Source: Bacilli bacterium (GTDB lineage: Bacteria; Bacillota_I; Bacilli_A; RF39; UBA660). Taken from it: a stretch of 64,000 nt of DNA. The DNA lies in contig CAAERO010000040.1 of assembly GCA_900758495.1 (NCBI GenBank), positions 4,991 through 68,990 on the forward strand, in the 5' to 3' direction. Shown here one piece after another: positions 45,952 to 53,880 of this stretch (its first letter is position 1; each line of letters starts with the position of its first letter). The translations under genes and the position numbers were made by a program. Under the pieces are notes generated by a model. The model did not search any database and was not told the origin of the DNA. It worked only from the letters and a program-made list of their open reading frames with translations.

Positions 45952-47073
45952 TTACTCCTTACCATTTCTCGTATAATATTTTTCTAATTTTTTTGCCTCT
46001 TTTTTTATATCATATTTATTTATTTCATTTGTAAAGTTAATTTTGTACCTATCTATATTATTTAAATATTTGATTATAGTATTAACCCATATTTCCATTT
46101 GATCATCTAGATTTATAAATGATATTTTATCACTTACTCTTGCAATTCTAGGTACTTCAGTTGAAGCAATGCATGGTAATCCATTTGCTTGAGCTTCGAT
46201 TAATACCATACCCAATCCTTCATATAGGGATGAAAATAAAAATAAATCCATTACATTATATAATTCATTAACATCATCTCTTTGCCCTAAAAATTTTACA
46301 GAATCTGATAATCCAAGCATTTCTACTTTTTGCTCTATTTCATCCATTAATGGTCCTTGTCCAATTAATAAAAGCATTGAATTCTTTTTCTTTTTATGTA
46401 ATTCATTAAAAATATCAATTAAAAATGTATGATTCTTTTGAGGAACAAACCTTCCAATATGCCCAATTACTAAAGTATCATTTTCTATATTTAATTCTTT
46501 TCTTTTTTTGATTCTGATTTTTTCATTATACTTAAATTTATCTAAATCAATGGCGTTATTTAAAATATAAACATTGCCATTATCATATTCTTTATTTCCA
46601 AATAACCATCTTCCAGCATGCTCTGTACAGGCGAAATAGTTAGTTGCATATTTTTTAGAAAATGGTCTTAATACCATTTTCATCATATTCTTCTTTTTTT
46701 CAGCCTTATTTGTTGTACTATGACTATGGGCAATTCTTATTGGAACACCTGTCTTTTTTGCAGCACGTAATGGAAAAACAGATAAAGTATTAATATGTGA
46801 ATGCACTATTTTATATTTATTTTGTTTAAAAATTTTAATTAATTCTTTTTGATATTCAAAAACTTTTTGATATGGAGGAATTAAAATAACTCTTCCTCCT
46901 AATTTTTCAATTTCATCATAAGGAATATTGGTAGAATCAGAATCACATAGAAAATCAAACTGTATTTTATCTCTATCAATATTTCTATAATAATTCATTA
47001 CAACGGCTTCTACTCCACCGCCTACCCATTTACCCACAACTTGTGCTATTCTTATAGGTTCTTCTTTTTTCAT
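45952..47073 (-). CDS. Glycosyltransferase family 4 (EpsF-like)
   Basis: The 373-residue GT-B enzyme begins RIAQVVGKWVGGGVEAVVMNYYRN, as in the EpsF/CapJ group, with IAHSHSTTNK, VIGHIGRFVPQKNHTFLIDIF and FLFSSLYEGLGMVLIEAQANGL. It is the first assembly glycosyltransferase after the priming enzyme, and an intra-operon hairpin lies in the gap before it. Confidence 0.95.
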   Translation of the reverse strand: MKKEEPIRIAQVVGKWVGGGVEAVVMNYYRNIDRDKIQFDFLCDSDSTNIPYDEIEKLGGRVILIPPYQKVFEYQKELIKIFKQNKYKIVHSHINTLSVFPLRAAKKTGVPIRIAHSHSTTNKAEKKKNMMKMVLRPFSKKYATNYFACTEHAGRWLFGNKEYDNGNVYILNNAIDLDKFKYNEKIRIKKRKELNIENDTLVIGHIGRFVPQKNHTFLIDIFNELHKKKKNSMLLLIGQGPLMDEIEQKVEMLGLSDSVKFLGQRDDVNELYNVMDLFLFSSLYEGLGMVLIEAQANGLPCIASTEVPRIARVSDKISFINLDDQMEIWVNTIIKYLNNIDRYKINFTNEINKYDIKKEAKKLEKYYTRNGKE

Positions 47074-47084
47074 AAACTCACCTC

Positions 47085-47120
47085 TTCTAAAAAATCATTG
47101 CACTATACAATGCAATGATT
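47085..47120 (-). terminator. Terminator-like hairpin inside the capsule operon
   Basis: On the minus strand AATCATTGCA and TGCAATGATT form a perfect 10-bp stem with an 8-nt loop, running into TTTTAG. It lies in the 119-bp gap between the priming transferase and the first GT4, so it could reduce or control expression of the distal genes. Confidence 0.75.
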
Positions 47121-47192
47121 AAATACTTAAACTAACTACTATTGTATACTCCATTTTTAAACAATATATGTATTTTCCTTCATACAATAATT

Positions 47193-47906
47193 CTACTTTG
47201 CACCAGTTTTAAATAAAACTGCTTTTATTGTTCTAAAAATACACTTGATATCTAATATTAAATTACAATTATTACAATAAAAATATTCTAATTCAAGTCT
47301 TTTTTCATAAGTAGTTGCACTTCTTCCATTAGCTGCCCACCAACCAGAAATACCTGGACGAACACTTTCATATATTGTATGATTTCCTTTATGAGCATCA
47401 AGCTCACCTTCTACTAAAGGTCTAGGTCCTATCATAGACATATCACCTTTAATTACATTAATAAATTGTGGTAATTCGTCTAATGATGTTTTTCGTAAAA
47501 TATTTCCCATTTTTGTTATTCTTGGATCATTTTCAAATTTTTGATTTAAGTCCCATTCTTTTTTATACTTAGGATCTTTTAAAAGTTCCTTTAACACTTC
47601 ATCTGCATTATATACCATACTTCTGAACTTATAAATATATATTGGTTTACCATTTTTACCAATTCTCTTCTGCTTATAAAAAATTGATTTTCTATCCCCT
47701 GTTATTAAGTAACAAATTTTAGTTACTAATGTTACAGGAATTAATAATAATATTCCTATTAAAGAGCATATTATATCAAATATTCTCTTTATAAAAAAAT
47801 AAGAACTTCTTTCTATCTTATAAAGAATTGCTTTTGTTTTTCCCCTTTGAACTACAGTATCATCTTCAATTGTTGTATCTGCTGAAATCATCATTGTTAC
47901 CTCCAC
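47193..47906 (-). CDS. Undecaprenyl-phosphate sugar-1-phosphate transferase (priming enzyme)
   Basis: A 237-residue short-form priming transferase with one N-terminal membrane helix (about 38-65). The domain is unmistakable: YKQKRIGKNGKPIYIYKFRSM, DPRITKMGNILRKTSLDELPQF, INVIKGDMSMIGPRPLV and the end RPGISGWWAANGRS. It loads the first sugar phosphate onto undecaprenyl phosphate. It follows the CpsC-D-B regulatory genes, as in many Gram-positive capsule loci. The start could be at the first or a later ATG within 15 bp. Confidence 0.95.
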   Translation of the reverse strand: MEVTMMISADTTIEDDTVVQRGKTKAILYKIERSSYFFIKRIFDIICSLIGILLLIPVTLVTKICYLITGDRKSIFYKQKRIGKNGKPIYIYKFRSMVYNADEVLKELLKDPKYKKEWDLNQKFENDPRITKMGNILRKTSLDELPQFINVIKGDMSMIGPRPLVEGELDAHKGNHTIYESVRPGISGWWAANGRSATTYEKRLELEYFYCNNCNLILDIKCIFRTIKAVLFKTGAK

Positions 47907-48001
47907 TCCATACTTATGAATTTATCTAAAATAGATATCTTACCTTTTAACCCTGATTTATTTTTGTTAACTGCCTATTAACATATACCTCTTTACTGTT
48001 C

Positions 48002-48712
48002 TTATTTTTTATTATTAACAATCAAATCAAAGTTTTCAAAAAGAAGCTGATTGATTTCTTCCTCTTTTAAATACCATTTTAATTTTCTTCTCAGTGTTAC
48101 TTCATCTACTCCCACTTCATGATGTGTATCACTAGCAAGTATATCAATCATTCCTCTTTTTAAAAGCTTTTTAAGAATCGTTTTACTTGTTTTACCATAC
48201 CTACCAAAAAGACTCATATAATTTCCTTGTAAGTGCACTCCCATACTTACAAAGTCATTTAATATATTAATGTCTTCTCTTACAAAGTAATACCTTTCAG
48301 GATGTGCTAGTATTACATTATAACCAGCACTTATTAACTCATCAAAGACATTTTTTGCATTATGCGGCAGATTCATCATTGGAAATTCAATAAGTAAACT
48401 CTTAGAATTATTAATAGGTAATATTTCATCATTAGCAAGTAATTCTAAAATATTATCACAGAATAAAATCTCATTACCTAGGTAAACTTTAATTGGTAGC
48501 TTATTCTTTTCAATGACCTTTTTTAATTTAAGAAAAACCTCTTTCTTTTTCTTATTATTCGCCGTATATTTAGTACCAGAAACATAATGTGGTGTAAAAA
48601 CGACTTCATTAACACCACTATTAATCAAGTCATTTAATATTTTCAAACTTTCTTCTTCGTTTTTACACCCATCATCTAAACCTGGTAAAATGTGATTATG
48701 TAAATCTTTCAC
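48002..48712 (-). CDS. cpsB: Capsule tyrosine phosphatase (CpsB/YwqE-like, PHP type)
   Basis: The 236-residue PHP-family metal-dependent phosphatase has DLHNHILPGLDDG, VVFTPHYV, VILAHPERY and ASDTHHEVG, which carry the metal-binding His and Asp residues. It dephosphorylates the partner tyrosine kinase and tunes capsule length. The start is GTG, overlapping the kinase stop by 1 bp (TAGTG). Confidence 0.95.
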   Translation of the reverse strand: MKDLHNHILPGLDDGCKNEEESLKILNDLINSGVNEVVFTPHYVSGTKYTANNKKKKEVFLKLKKVIEKNKLPIKVYLGNEILFCDNILELLANDEILPINNSKSLLIEFPMMNLPHNAKNVFDELISAGYNVILAHPERYYFVREDINILNDFVSMGVHLQGNYMSLFGRYGKTSKTILKKLLKRGMIDILASDTHHEVGVDEVTLRRKLKWYLKEEEINQLLFENFDLIVNNKK

Positions 48713-49476
48713 TATTCACTTTCTCCATAATAGCTATTAGAATAATATCCATAATAACCACCTTCACTAACATCAACTTTATTAATTACTACTCCTGTTA
48801 ATGTAGCATGTGATTGACTAAATACTTTCTCAACTCTTGATACTAATTCTAATTTTGTCTTCTTATTAGAAACTACTAAGATGTTTGCATCGCTATATTT
48901 CGTCATAACAATAGCATCACTTATTCCAAGAACTGGTGTACAGTCAATGATGATAATGTCATACATTTTCTTTAATTGTGCTATTAACTTTTCATTATTA
49001 TTACTTGTCAATAGTTCAATTGGATTAGGTGGTGTTGGTCCATTAGGAATTAAATCTATACCATGTTTTGTTTTTACTATATAGTCTTTAATATCAAAAT
49101 TTACCGTTTTCTTATTCTTACTAGTACTAGTACTAGCTTCTTGATAATTCAAAATTAGGTTAGAATAACCCTTATTAGCAGAGTTAACAACTCTAAATAT
49201 TTGATTTTGTCTACCACATCTTAAATCAGCATCTATTAATAAGACTTTCTTACCTTCATCTTTATAAGCAAGGGCAAGATTAGCAGAGATAAAACTCTTT
49301 CCATCACCTGGTTGTGCTGAAGTAACTAATATTACTTGCATTTTCTTATCTACTTCCGAAAAAGCTAAATTTGTTCTAATACTCTTAATTGATTCTGTAA
49401 AACTAGTCTTTTTATTCATATTTAATAATAAATCAGCTGGTTTTGGTCTTAAAGATTCATTCTTTTTAAATATCAC
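48712..49476 (-). CDS. cpsD: Capsule tyrosine kinase (BY-kinase, CpsD/CapB-like)
   Basis: The 254-residue kinase has Walker A SAQPGDGKSF, Walker A' LLIDADLRCG and Walker B IIIDCTPVLG. A C-terminal tail with six tyrosines (GGYYGYYSNSYYGESE) is the autophosphorylation cluster. It works with the separate CpsC-like membrane activator, which is encoded just upstream, and is reset by the CpsB phosphatase downstream. Length and layout are standard for Gram-positive split kinases. Confidence 0.96.
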   Translation of the reverse strand: MIFKKNESLRPKPADLLLNMNKKTSFTESIKSIRTNLAFSEVDKKMQVILVTSAQPGDGKSFISANLALAYKDEGKKVLLIDADLRCGRQNQIFRVVNSANKGYSNLILNYQEASTSTSKNKKTVNFDIKDYIVKTKHGIDLIPNGPTPPNPIELLTSNNNEKLIAQLKKMYDIIIIDCTPVLGISDAIVMTKYSDANILVVSNKKTKLELVSRVEKVFSQSHATLTGVVINKVDVSEGGYYGYYSNSYYGESE

Positions 49477-49477
49477 T

Positions 49478-50152
49478 TTACTTACCCCCTTTCACAATTG
49501 GTACTGTTCCTAGAACAGTCAATTTCAACTTATCTTCAATGTCAGAAGTACTCTTGATAGTTGTATCAAAGTAATAAATTACAAAAATAACACCACTAGA
49601 TAATATAAAACCTAGCATTACATAAATAATAAGTTCTTTGGAATAATTAATATTACAAGGTTTACTTGCTAATTCAGCTGTATCTAAGACACTCACATTA
49701 TCAATATTATAAAAACCTTTTACTTTGTTAGAGAAAACTGGCACAATAGCATTTGCTATTTTCTTGGCTAATTCTCTATCCTTATTTTTAACTGTTACTT
49801 TAATTATTTCTGTATTTTCAACACTAGAAACAGTTATTAAACTAGATAACTCATCAGTTGTATAATCAAGTTTTTCTTTGCTAATGACCTGTCTTAATAC
49901 ACTACGACTTCTAATGATGTTACTATAAGTTGGAACTAAGTTTTGGTTTAATAAAACATCACTTTGTGTATATTTTTGTGTATCATCACTTTCTCTTGCT
50001 AAGACAACAGTTGTACTACTCTGGTATAATGGTGTTTTTATAACTAAACTGTAGATACTGCCTAAAAGTACAAAAGCAAAAACAGTTGCTAGAACATAAA
50101 CAACTCTTGCTAAATAATAGTCAAAAAACTCCATAAGATTGATTTCTTCCAT
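49478..50152 (-). CDS. cpsC: Capsule chain-length regulator and kinase activator (CpsC/CapA/Wzz-like)
   Basis: The 224-residue protein begins INLMEFFDYYLARVVYVLA, then has a first membrane helix, a roughly 130-residue outer domain starting TPLYQSSTTVVLARE, and a second helix (IYVMLGFILSSGVIFVIYYFD), followed by STSDIEDKLKLTVLGTVP. It activates the tyrosine kinase and sets polymer length. It is the first gene of the capsule operon and has a good promoter. Confidence 0.95.
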   Translation of the reverse strand: MEEINLMEFFDYYLARVVYVLATVFAFVLLGSIYSLVIKTPLYQSSTTVVLARESDDTQKYTQSDVLLNQNLVPTYSNIIRSRSVLRQVISKEKLDYTTDELSSLITVSSVENTEIIKVTVKNKDRELAKKIANAIVPVFSNKVKGFYNIDNVSVLDTAELASKPCNINYSKELIIYVMLGFILSSGVIFVIYYFDTTIKSTSDIEDKLKLTVLGTVPIVKGGK

Positions 50153-50177
50153 ATTTCTACCCCTCCAGTCGCTATTT

Positions 50178-50207
50178 ATAATATACTTAATACTACTATC
50201 TTGTCAA
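50178..50207 (-). promoter_or_regulatory. Capsule operon promoter
   Basis: The minus strand has a consensus TTGACA (50202-50207) and, 18 bp on, TATTAT (50178-50183), with an alternative TATATT at 16 bp. A GGAGGGG site follows about 8 bp before the cpsC ATG. The leader is only about 20 nt, leaving little room for a riboswitch. Confidence 0.75.
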
Positions 50208-50414
50208 TTAAAATTTAAGTATATTCAATAGTTTTATTCTTTTTCTCCATTTTACTTTAGTATATCGTAGATTTTGGTCATTCCAAAATGAAAGCTTTAG
50301 AAAAATTACATTTTATCGACATCTTTTGACAAATTTCGTAAATTGCTAATTTTATAATGATATCAAGAATAAAAAAGAAATACACTGTATATAATAATCA
50401 TGACAGGAGGTTTT

Positions 50415-50534
50415 ATGTTAAAATTAATTTTATTGTTACTTATGCTATTCTTGAGCTTATTTCTTATATGTAGTTTAATACTTGCCAAGGAATGTGATAA
50501 CAGAATGGTTACTAAAAAAGTTAAAATCAAATAA
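50415..50534 (+). CDS. 39-residue single-pass membrane microprotein
   Basis: ATG at 50415 follows a strong AGGAGG site. The peptide is MLKLILLLLMLFLSLFLICS, then LILAKECDNRM and a basic tail ending KKVKIK. It is one membrane helix with a positive cytoplasmic end. A strong terminator follows the stop directly. Ribosome binding site, frame and terminator together make this a convincing small gene, divergent from the capsule operon. Function unknown. Confidence 0.7.
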   Translation: MLKLILLLLMLFLSLFLICSLILAKECDNRMVTKKVKIK

Positions 50535-50580
50535 TCCTATCTATATTAAGTAGATAGGATTATTTCTTAGTTTTTATTTT
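50534..50580 (+). terminator. Terminator after the 39-residue gene
   Basis: ATCCTATCTA and TAGATAGGAT form a perfect 10-bp stem, followed by a T-rich tract. Confidence 0.88.
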
Positions 50581-50657
50581 TAATAATATTTTTACTACAA
50601 TAATATGTTAATAAGAAATAACTTCCATAGATTAAAATAATAAAAGATACCTTTACA

Positions 50658-50867
50658 TTAAGTTACTAATGCACCAATACTAGAAGCATAAATTTCTTCT
50701 TTTGTATTAAAGCTTAAAATAGTATTAGAAAAAGAATCAGTCTTTATAAGATTATCTATCATTTTTTCTTTATTTTCTATTACTTCATCTAGTAAAACGA
50801 TAAAATCAAGATTAGTATCATTACTAGCCATTTCATATAACCTATCTAATTTAAAAAATATAATCAC
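50658..50867 (-). CDS. Short ORF, probably a gene remnant
   Basis: A 69-codon frame with acidic, helical text (NLDFIVLLDEVIENKEKMIDNL, then SSIGALVT). No ribosome binding site is evident and it lies next to relic sequence on the same strand. It may be the end of a lost gene that once neighboured the BceS-like kinase. Not recognised. Confidence 0.3.
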   Translation of the reverse strand: MIIFFKLDRLYEMASNDTNLDFIVLLDEVIENKEKMIDNLIKTDSFSNTILSFNTKEEIYASSIGALVT

Positions 50868-50892
50868 TTACTCTCTTAACTAAATATTAGAA

Positions 50893-51120
50893 TTATATTC
50901 TAAATAGCGATACTTCTTCTTGGCTATTTTTAAGTGAAGAATCTTTTACTTGACTATCGGTATAAATATGTAATTCTTTCTAAACACCATAAATTTTACT
51001 TATTTCAATATCATAAGGAGCATATTTGATCAAAAAGTTATTTAAGAAATTTCTAATGTATAAAGTTTAAAATAACATTAAACAAATAACAGTTGTATTT
51101 ATTTTACTACTTATTTCTCT
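50893..51120 (-). pseudogene. Relic ORF with internal stop codons
   Basis: One minus-strand frame reads as protein across 76 codons but is broken by TAA at 51067-51069 and TAG at 50980-50982, and ends with TAA at 50893. Between the stops it gives NFLNNFLIKYAPYDIEISKI and then ELHIYTDSQVKDSSLKNSQ. The rest of the 50868-51238 gap shows no gene. No family is recognised. It appears to be a decayed coding region downstream of the sensor kinase. Confidence 0.45.
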
Positions 51121-51238
51121 AATAACGAAACTATTTAATTATTTATAATATAGATTTTTCTTTTTACTTAATATTTTTAAAAGGAAAGAGTTACTATTCA
51201 GCTGTGAATAGTAACCATTTGTTTAATATCTCAGTCAA

Positions 51239-52270
51239 TTACAATTTTGTAATATTGGTTTGTACTTTACAATAATTATCTATACCAAAAGTTAGAGTTA
51301 CTAAGGTATATTCACTAACTAAAGAAGTAATTTCTATTTCATGACCTAGTTTATCACATAATTTCTTTGCAATATATAACCCCATTCCAGTTGATTTTGT
51401 ATTATAAAGTCCATTACCTCCAGTAAAAGACTTATTAAAAACTTTTGGTAAATCATTTTTACTAATTCCTTTACCATTATCTAAAATGCTAAGTCTAACT
51501 TTATCATCTAATTGATGTGCTTCTAGTTTGATATAACTATTTTTAGTCTTACTAGCATATTTAATACTGTTATTTATTATCTGGTTTATGATAAATTCCA
51601 ACCATTTATAATCAGTAGTGACTTTCATTCCTTTGGTATCAACTATAAAATCTATATTATTTTCTAATAAATCATCTTTATTTTTTAAAGCTATCGCTGT
51701 AATTACTTTATCTAAACTAACCTCTTGAAAGGTGAAGTCTTCTTCTAGGTAGTTACTACGAACATAATATAGCACTTGGTCTAGATAATTATCTAATCTT
51801 TTTAATTGATAAAGGTATTTTTTATCTAAGTCTTTATTATTATGCGTCATTAAAATAAGGGTAGCAAGAGGCATTTTCACTTCATGAATCCACATTTCGA
51901 TATAGTCTTTAAAGTCTTCCAAGTTTGTCTTATATTTGTCTACTTCCTCAATCATCGATTTATCTATATCATATAATATTTTACTAAGTAGTTTTCCTTC
52001 ATAAAAACTAGGAGGAGTTACGGTTTCTAAAACTAAGTATTTTTTATCTAAGATATCAAGATTAGTTATTAAGTTTTGATAAAATTTTCTCTTTCGCAAA
52101 TAGTCTAAGAGAAAAATGCTAATACCAGCTACTAAAAGAGTCGTAAAAATTATTACTACTAAATAGCTAGATATTTTAAATGCTAATAAGATACTAATTA
52201 TTAATATTATGTTTAAAAGATAAATAATTATAGAAAATATTTTGTCTTTTAAGTAGTTTTTCAGTCTCAT
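51239..52270 (-). CDS. Intramembrane-sensing histidine kinase (BceS/GraS-like)
   Basis: The 343-residue kinase has two membrane helices (about 12-30 and 36-56) with a very short outer loop. It has the H-box YIEMWIHEVKMPLATL (His129), the N-box IINQIINNSIKYA, and ATP-lid glycine motifs DNGKGI and GGNGLYNTKSTGMGLYIAKKL. This class senses antimicrobial peptides through a BceAB-type ABC transporter, which is missing here. It overlaps the response regulator in ATGA. The kinase looks intact although its partner does not. Confidence 0.92.
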   Translation of the reverse strand: MRLKNYLKDKIFSIIIYLLNIILIISILLAFKISSYLVVIIFTTLLVAGISIFLLDYLRKRKFYQNLITNLDILDKKYLVLETVTPPSFYEGKLLSKILYDIDKSMIEEVDKYKTNLEDFKDYIEMWIHEVKMPLATLILMTHNNKDLDKKYLYQLKRLDNYLDQVLYYVRSNYLEEDFTFQEVSLDKVITAIALKNKDDLLENNIDFIVDTKGMKVTTDYKWLEFIINQIINNSIKYASKTKNSYIKLEAHQLDDKVRLSILDNGKGISKNDLPKVFNKSFTGGNGLYNTKSTGMGLYIAKKLCDKLGHEIEITSLVSEYTLVTLTFGIDNYCKVQTNITKL

Positions 52271-52710
52271 AATAAGATATACCCTTGTCCTTTTCTAATT
52301 TTAATCGCTTCACTATAACCAAAACTTGCTAATTTACTTCTTAATCTGTTAATGTTTACTGTTAAAGTATTATCATTTATATATTCTTCGTTATTCCATA
52401 GTTCACTCATCAATTCATCACGACTTACTATTCTATTTTCATTGGTTAAAAGATATAAAAATATTAACATTTCATTTTTAGTAAGTTCTATTACTTGGTT
52501 TAAGCGTTTAAAAACATTTTGAATCCGAAGTAGTAATATAGTTGGATTATAAGGTTTGCTAATAACTGGTATATTACTTTCTTTTCTTATTTCTTTAGCA
52601 TTTACAAAGTCTTTTAATACTGTTGTTTCGTAGAATGTATTATCTAATAAAGATTTTAATTCTTCTTGCATACTGATATCATCTTCTACCATTAGTTTTT
52701 TTTTGTTCAT
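52267..52710 (-). CDS. Degenerate OmpR-family response regulator with a shortened receiver
   Basis: Only 147 residues against about 220 for the BceR family. The start (LMVEDDISMQEEL) and the effector DNA-binding domain (VIELTKNEMLIFLYLLT, ENRIVSRDELMSELWNN, LRSKLASFGY, KIRKGQGYILL) are well preserved. The receiver has lost the phosphoacceptor-Asp region, the region around the switch Thr, and the linker before the effector domain, each in frame: text jumps from DFVNA to KEIRKESNIPVI to SKPYNPTILL. It cannot be phosphorylated normally. It may be a phosphorylation-independent DNA-binding protein or a gene in decay. Confidence 0.85.
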   Translation of the reverse strand: MNKKKLMVEDDISMQEELKSLLDNTFYETTVLKDFVNAKEIRKESNIPVISKPYNPTILLLRIQNVFKRLNQVIELTKNEMLIFLYLLTNENRIVSRDELMSELWNNEEYINDNTLTVNINRLRSKLASFGYSEAIKIRKGQGYILL

Positions 52711-52837
52711 TTTTACTCACCGCCCTAATTATAGCATTATTTCTTTTATAATGCTTTAATTAGAGAATAAAAACTCTATAATAATGCGATAAATACGTGA
52801 ATTTTATCTTTGAATAGTGTTTTTTAGAAACGATACA

Positions 52838-52866
52838 TTGTTATTAAATTACTTTTGTGATAAGAT
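52838..52866 (+). promoter_or_regulatory. Strong promoter for the candidate small RNA
   Basis: TTGTTA (52838-52843), a 17-bp spacer, and TAAGAT (52861-52866) preceded by an extended TGA element. No ORF follows; a structured, terminated segment does. Confidence 0.65.
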
Positions 52867-52871
52867 GTATC

Positions 52872-52992
52872 TAGATGAAGGAGACTTCATATAATAAAAA
52901 AGAATACATTTGATTTGGCTTAATCAGATGCTTTCCATTGTTTGGGATAAGCACCCGAGTTCAACAAAAGTTGAAATCAGGTGCTATTTTTA
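52872..52992 (+). ncRNA. Candidate structured small RNA, about 120 nt, unknown family
   Basis: Downstream of a good promoter the transcript would hold four elements. A GAGA-capped hairpin (ATGAAG/CTTCAT, 52875-52890) comes first. Then a 9-bp hairpin (CATTTGATT/AATCAGATG, 52907-52930) and a weaker hairpin (52931-52950). Last is a long terminator stem with 14 of 16 pairs and an AAAA loop (52950-52985), followed by ATTTTTAT. There is no ORF with a ribosome binding site. It does not match tRNA, 4.5S, RNase P or a riboswitch I can recall. It lies divergent from the decayed response regulator gene. Confidence 0.55.
52950..52992 (+). terminator. Terminator of the candidate small RNA
   Basis: A 16-position stem, AGCACCCGAGTTCAAC with GTTGAAATCAGGTGCT, has two mismatches and an AAAA loop and is followed by a T-run. 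Its 3' arm segment ATCAGGTGCT is also the exact complement of AGCACCTGAT at 53094-53103. Confidence 0.85.
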
Positions 52993-53061
52993 TAATAATA
53001 TAATAAATATTACCAAAAATAAAAGTAATATTACAACAAAGGTTTGATTATATCACCACCC

Positions 53062-53103
53062 TTCTATTTAATTAAAATTTTATAGAAGGGAAAGCACCTG
53101 ATA
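53062..53103. repeat. Perfect hairpin plus a second inverted-repeat arm
   Basis: CCCTTCTAT and ATAGAAGGG form a perfect 9-bp stem around an AT-rich loop. The sequence right after it, AGCACCTGAT, is the reverse complement of ATCAGGTGCT in the small-RNA terminator about 110 bp upstream. The arms could mark the ends of a small inverted-repeat element or a competing RNA fold. Confidence 0.45.
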
Positions 53104-53153
53104 TTTCAAATGTATCCGAACTAATAGTAACAGATATATGAATTTTTTAGTAT

Positions 53154-53840
53154 TTAAGTTACATATTTATCTTTTAAATACTCTTCTTCACTCTGATACC
53201 AATCACCATTTTTAATAATATGTGAATACTCTCTTTGAAACTTCTTCTCACTCTTTACTATTTTTCTTTTTTTATAAACTAATTTTTTCAAATACCTTTC
53301 GAGGAGAAAACGTTCATAATAGTACTTTAAATATTTCTTCTCTTTAATAAGTCTTAATAAGATTAAAATAAACATTAGTAAAAAATAAGTACTTGGATAA
53401 ACTAAAAAGAAAAGAAAAATCAAAAAAAGGGATAGATAAGAAATAAAAAATGTAACTTTATAACTATCTTGGTAAGACATAAAGTAACACAAAAGTACTT
53501 CAATGATTCTACCACCATCTAAGGGATAAATTGGTAATAGATTAAATACTAAAATATTATAATGAATAGTAGTAAACAACTTTGTTTGATAAGGTGTCAT
53601 TAAAAATTCTTTAAAGAAGTAGTAAAAAACATATTGAGTCAAAGGTCCCATCACTAGCACTAGTAACTCTTCTATAATAGGACAGTTAATTATTGAAGCA
53701 AAGCGAGCAATACCACCAAAAGGATAAAAAGTTATTTCTTTAGTTTCCCAATTAAAAAGACAAGCTGTAACGAAATGACCACATTCGTGTGTAAATAATA
53801 ATAAAAAAGAAAGAAATATCAAATAAAATTGTCCTGTCAA
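53154..53840 (-). CDS. spoIVFB: Site-2 type intramembrane metalloprotease (SpoIVFB-like)
   Basis: The 228-residue protein has several hydrophobic segments and the zinc motif HECGHFVTA, with the second metal site in LLPIYPLDGGRIIEVL. This is the M50 group that includes SpoIVFB, which cleaves pro-sigma-K in Bacillus. The order radC, mreC, mreD, spoIVFA, spoIVFB matches Bacillus, which supports the symbol, but whether this organism sporulates cannot be told here. It follows the SpoIVFA-like gene. Confidence 0.82.
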   Translation of the reverse strand: MTGQFYLIFLSFLLLFTHECGHFVTACLFNWETKEITFYPFGGIARFASIINCPIIEELLVLVMGPLTQYVFYYFFKEFLMTPYQTKLFTTIHYNILVFNLLPIYPLDGGRIIEVLLCYFMSYQDSYKVTFFISYLSLFLIFLFFLVYPSTYFLLMFILILLRLIKEKKYLKYYYERFLLERYLKKLVYKKRKIVKSEKKFQREYSHIIKNGDWYQSEEEYLKDKYVT

Positions 53841-53880
53841 AACTGCTAATAATAGAAATAATAAACAAGATTTATGAAAT

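Noticed and set aside
50326..50358. TTGACA and TATAAT as a plus-strand promoter for the 39-residue gene
   Set aside because: The spacing is 21 bp, too long for a normal promoter; the real promoter is not clear.
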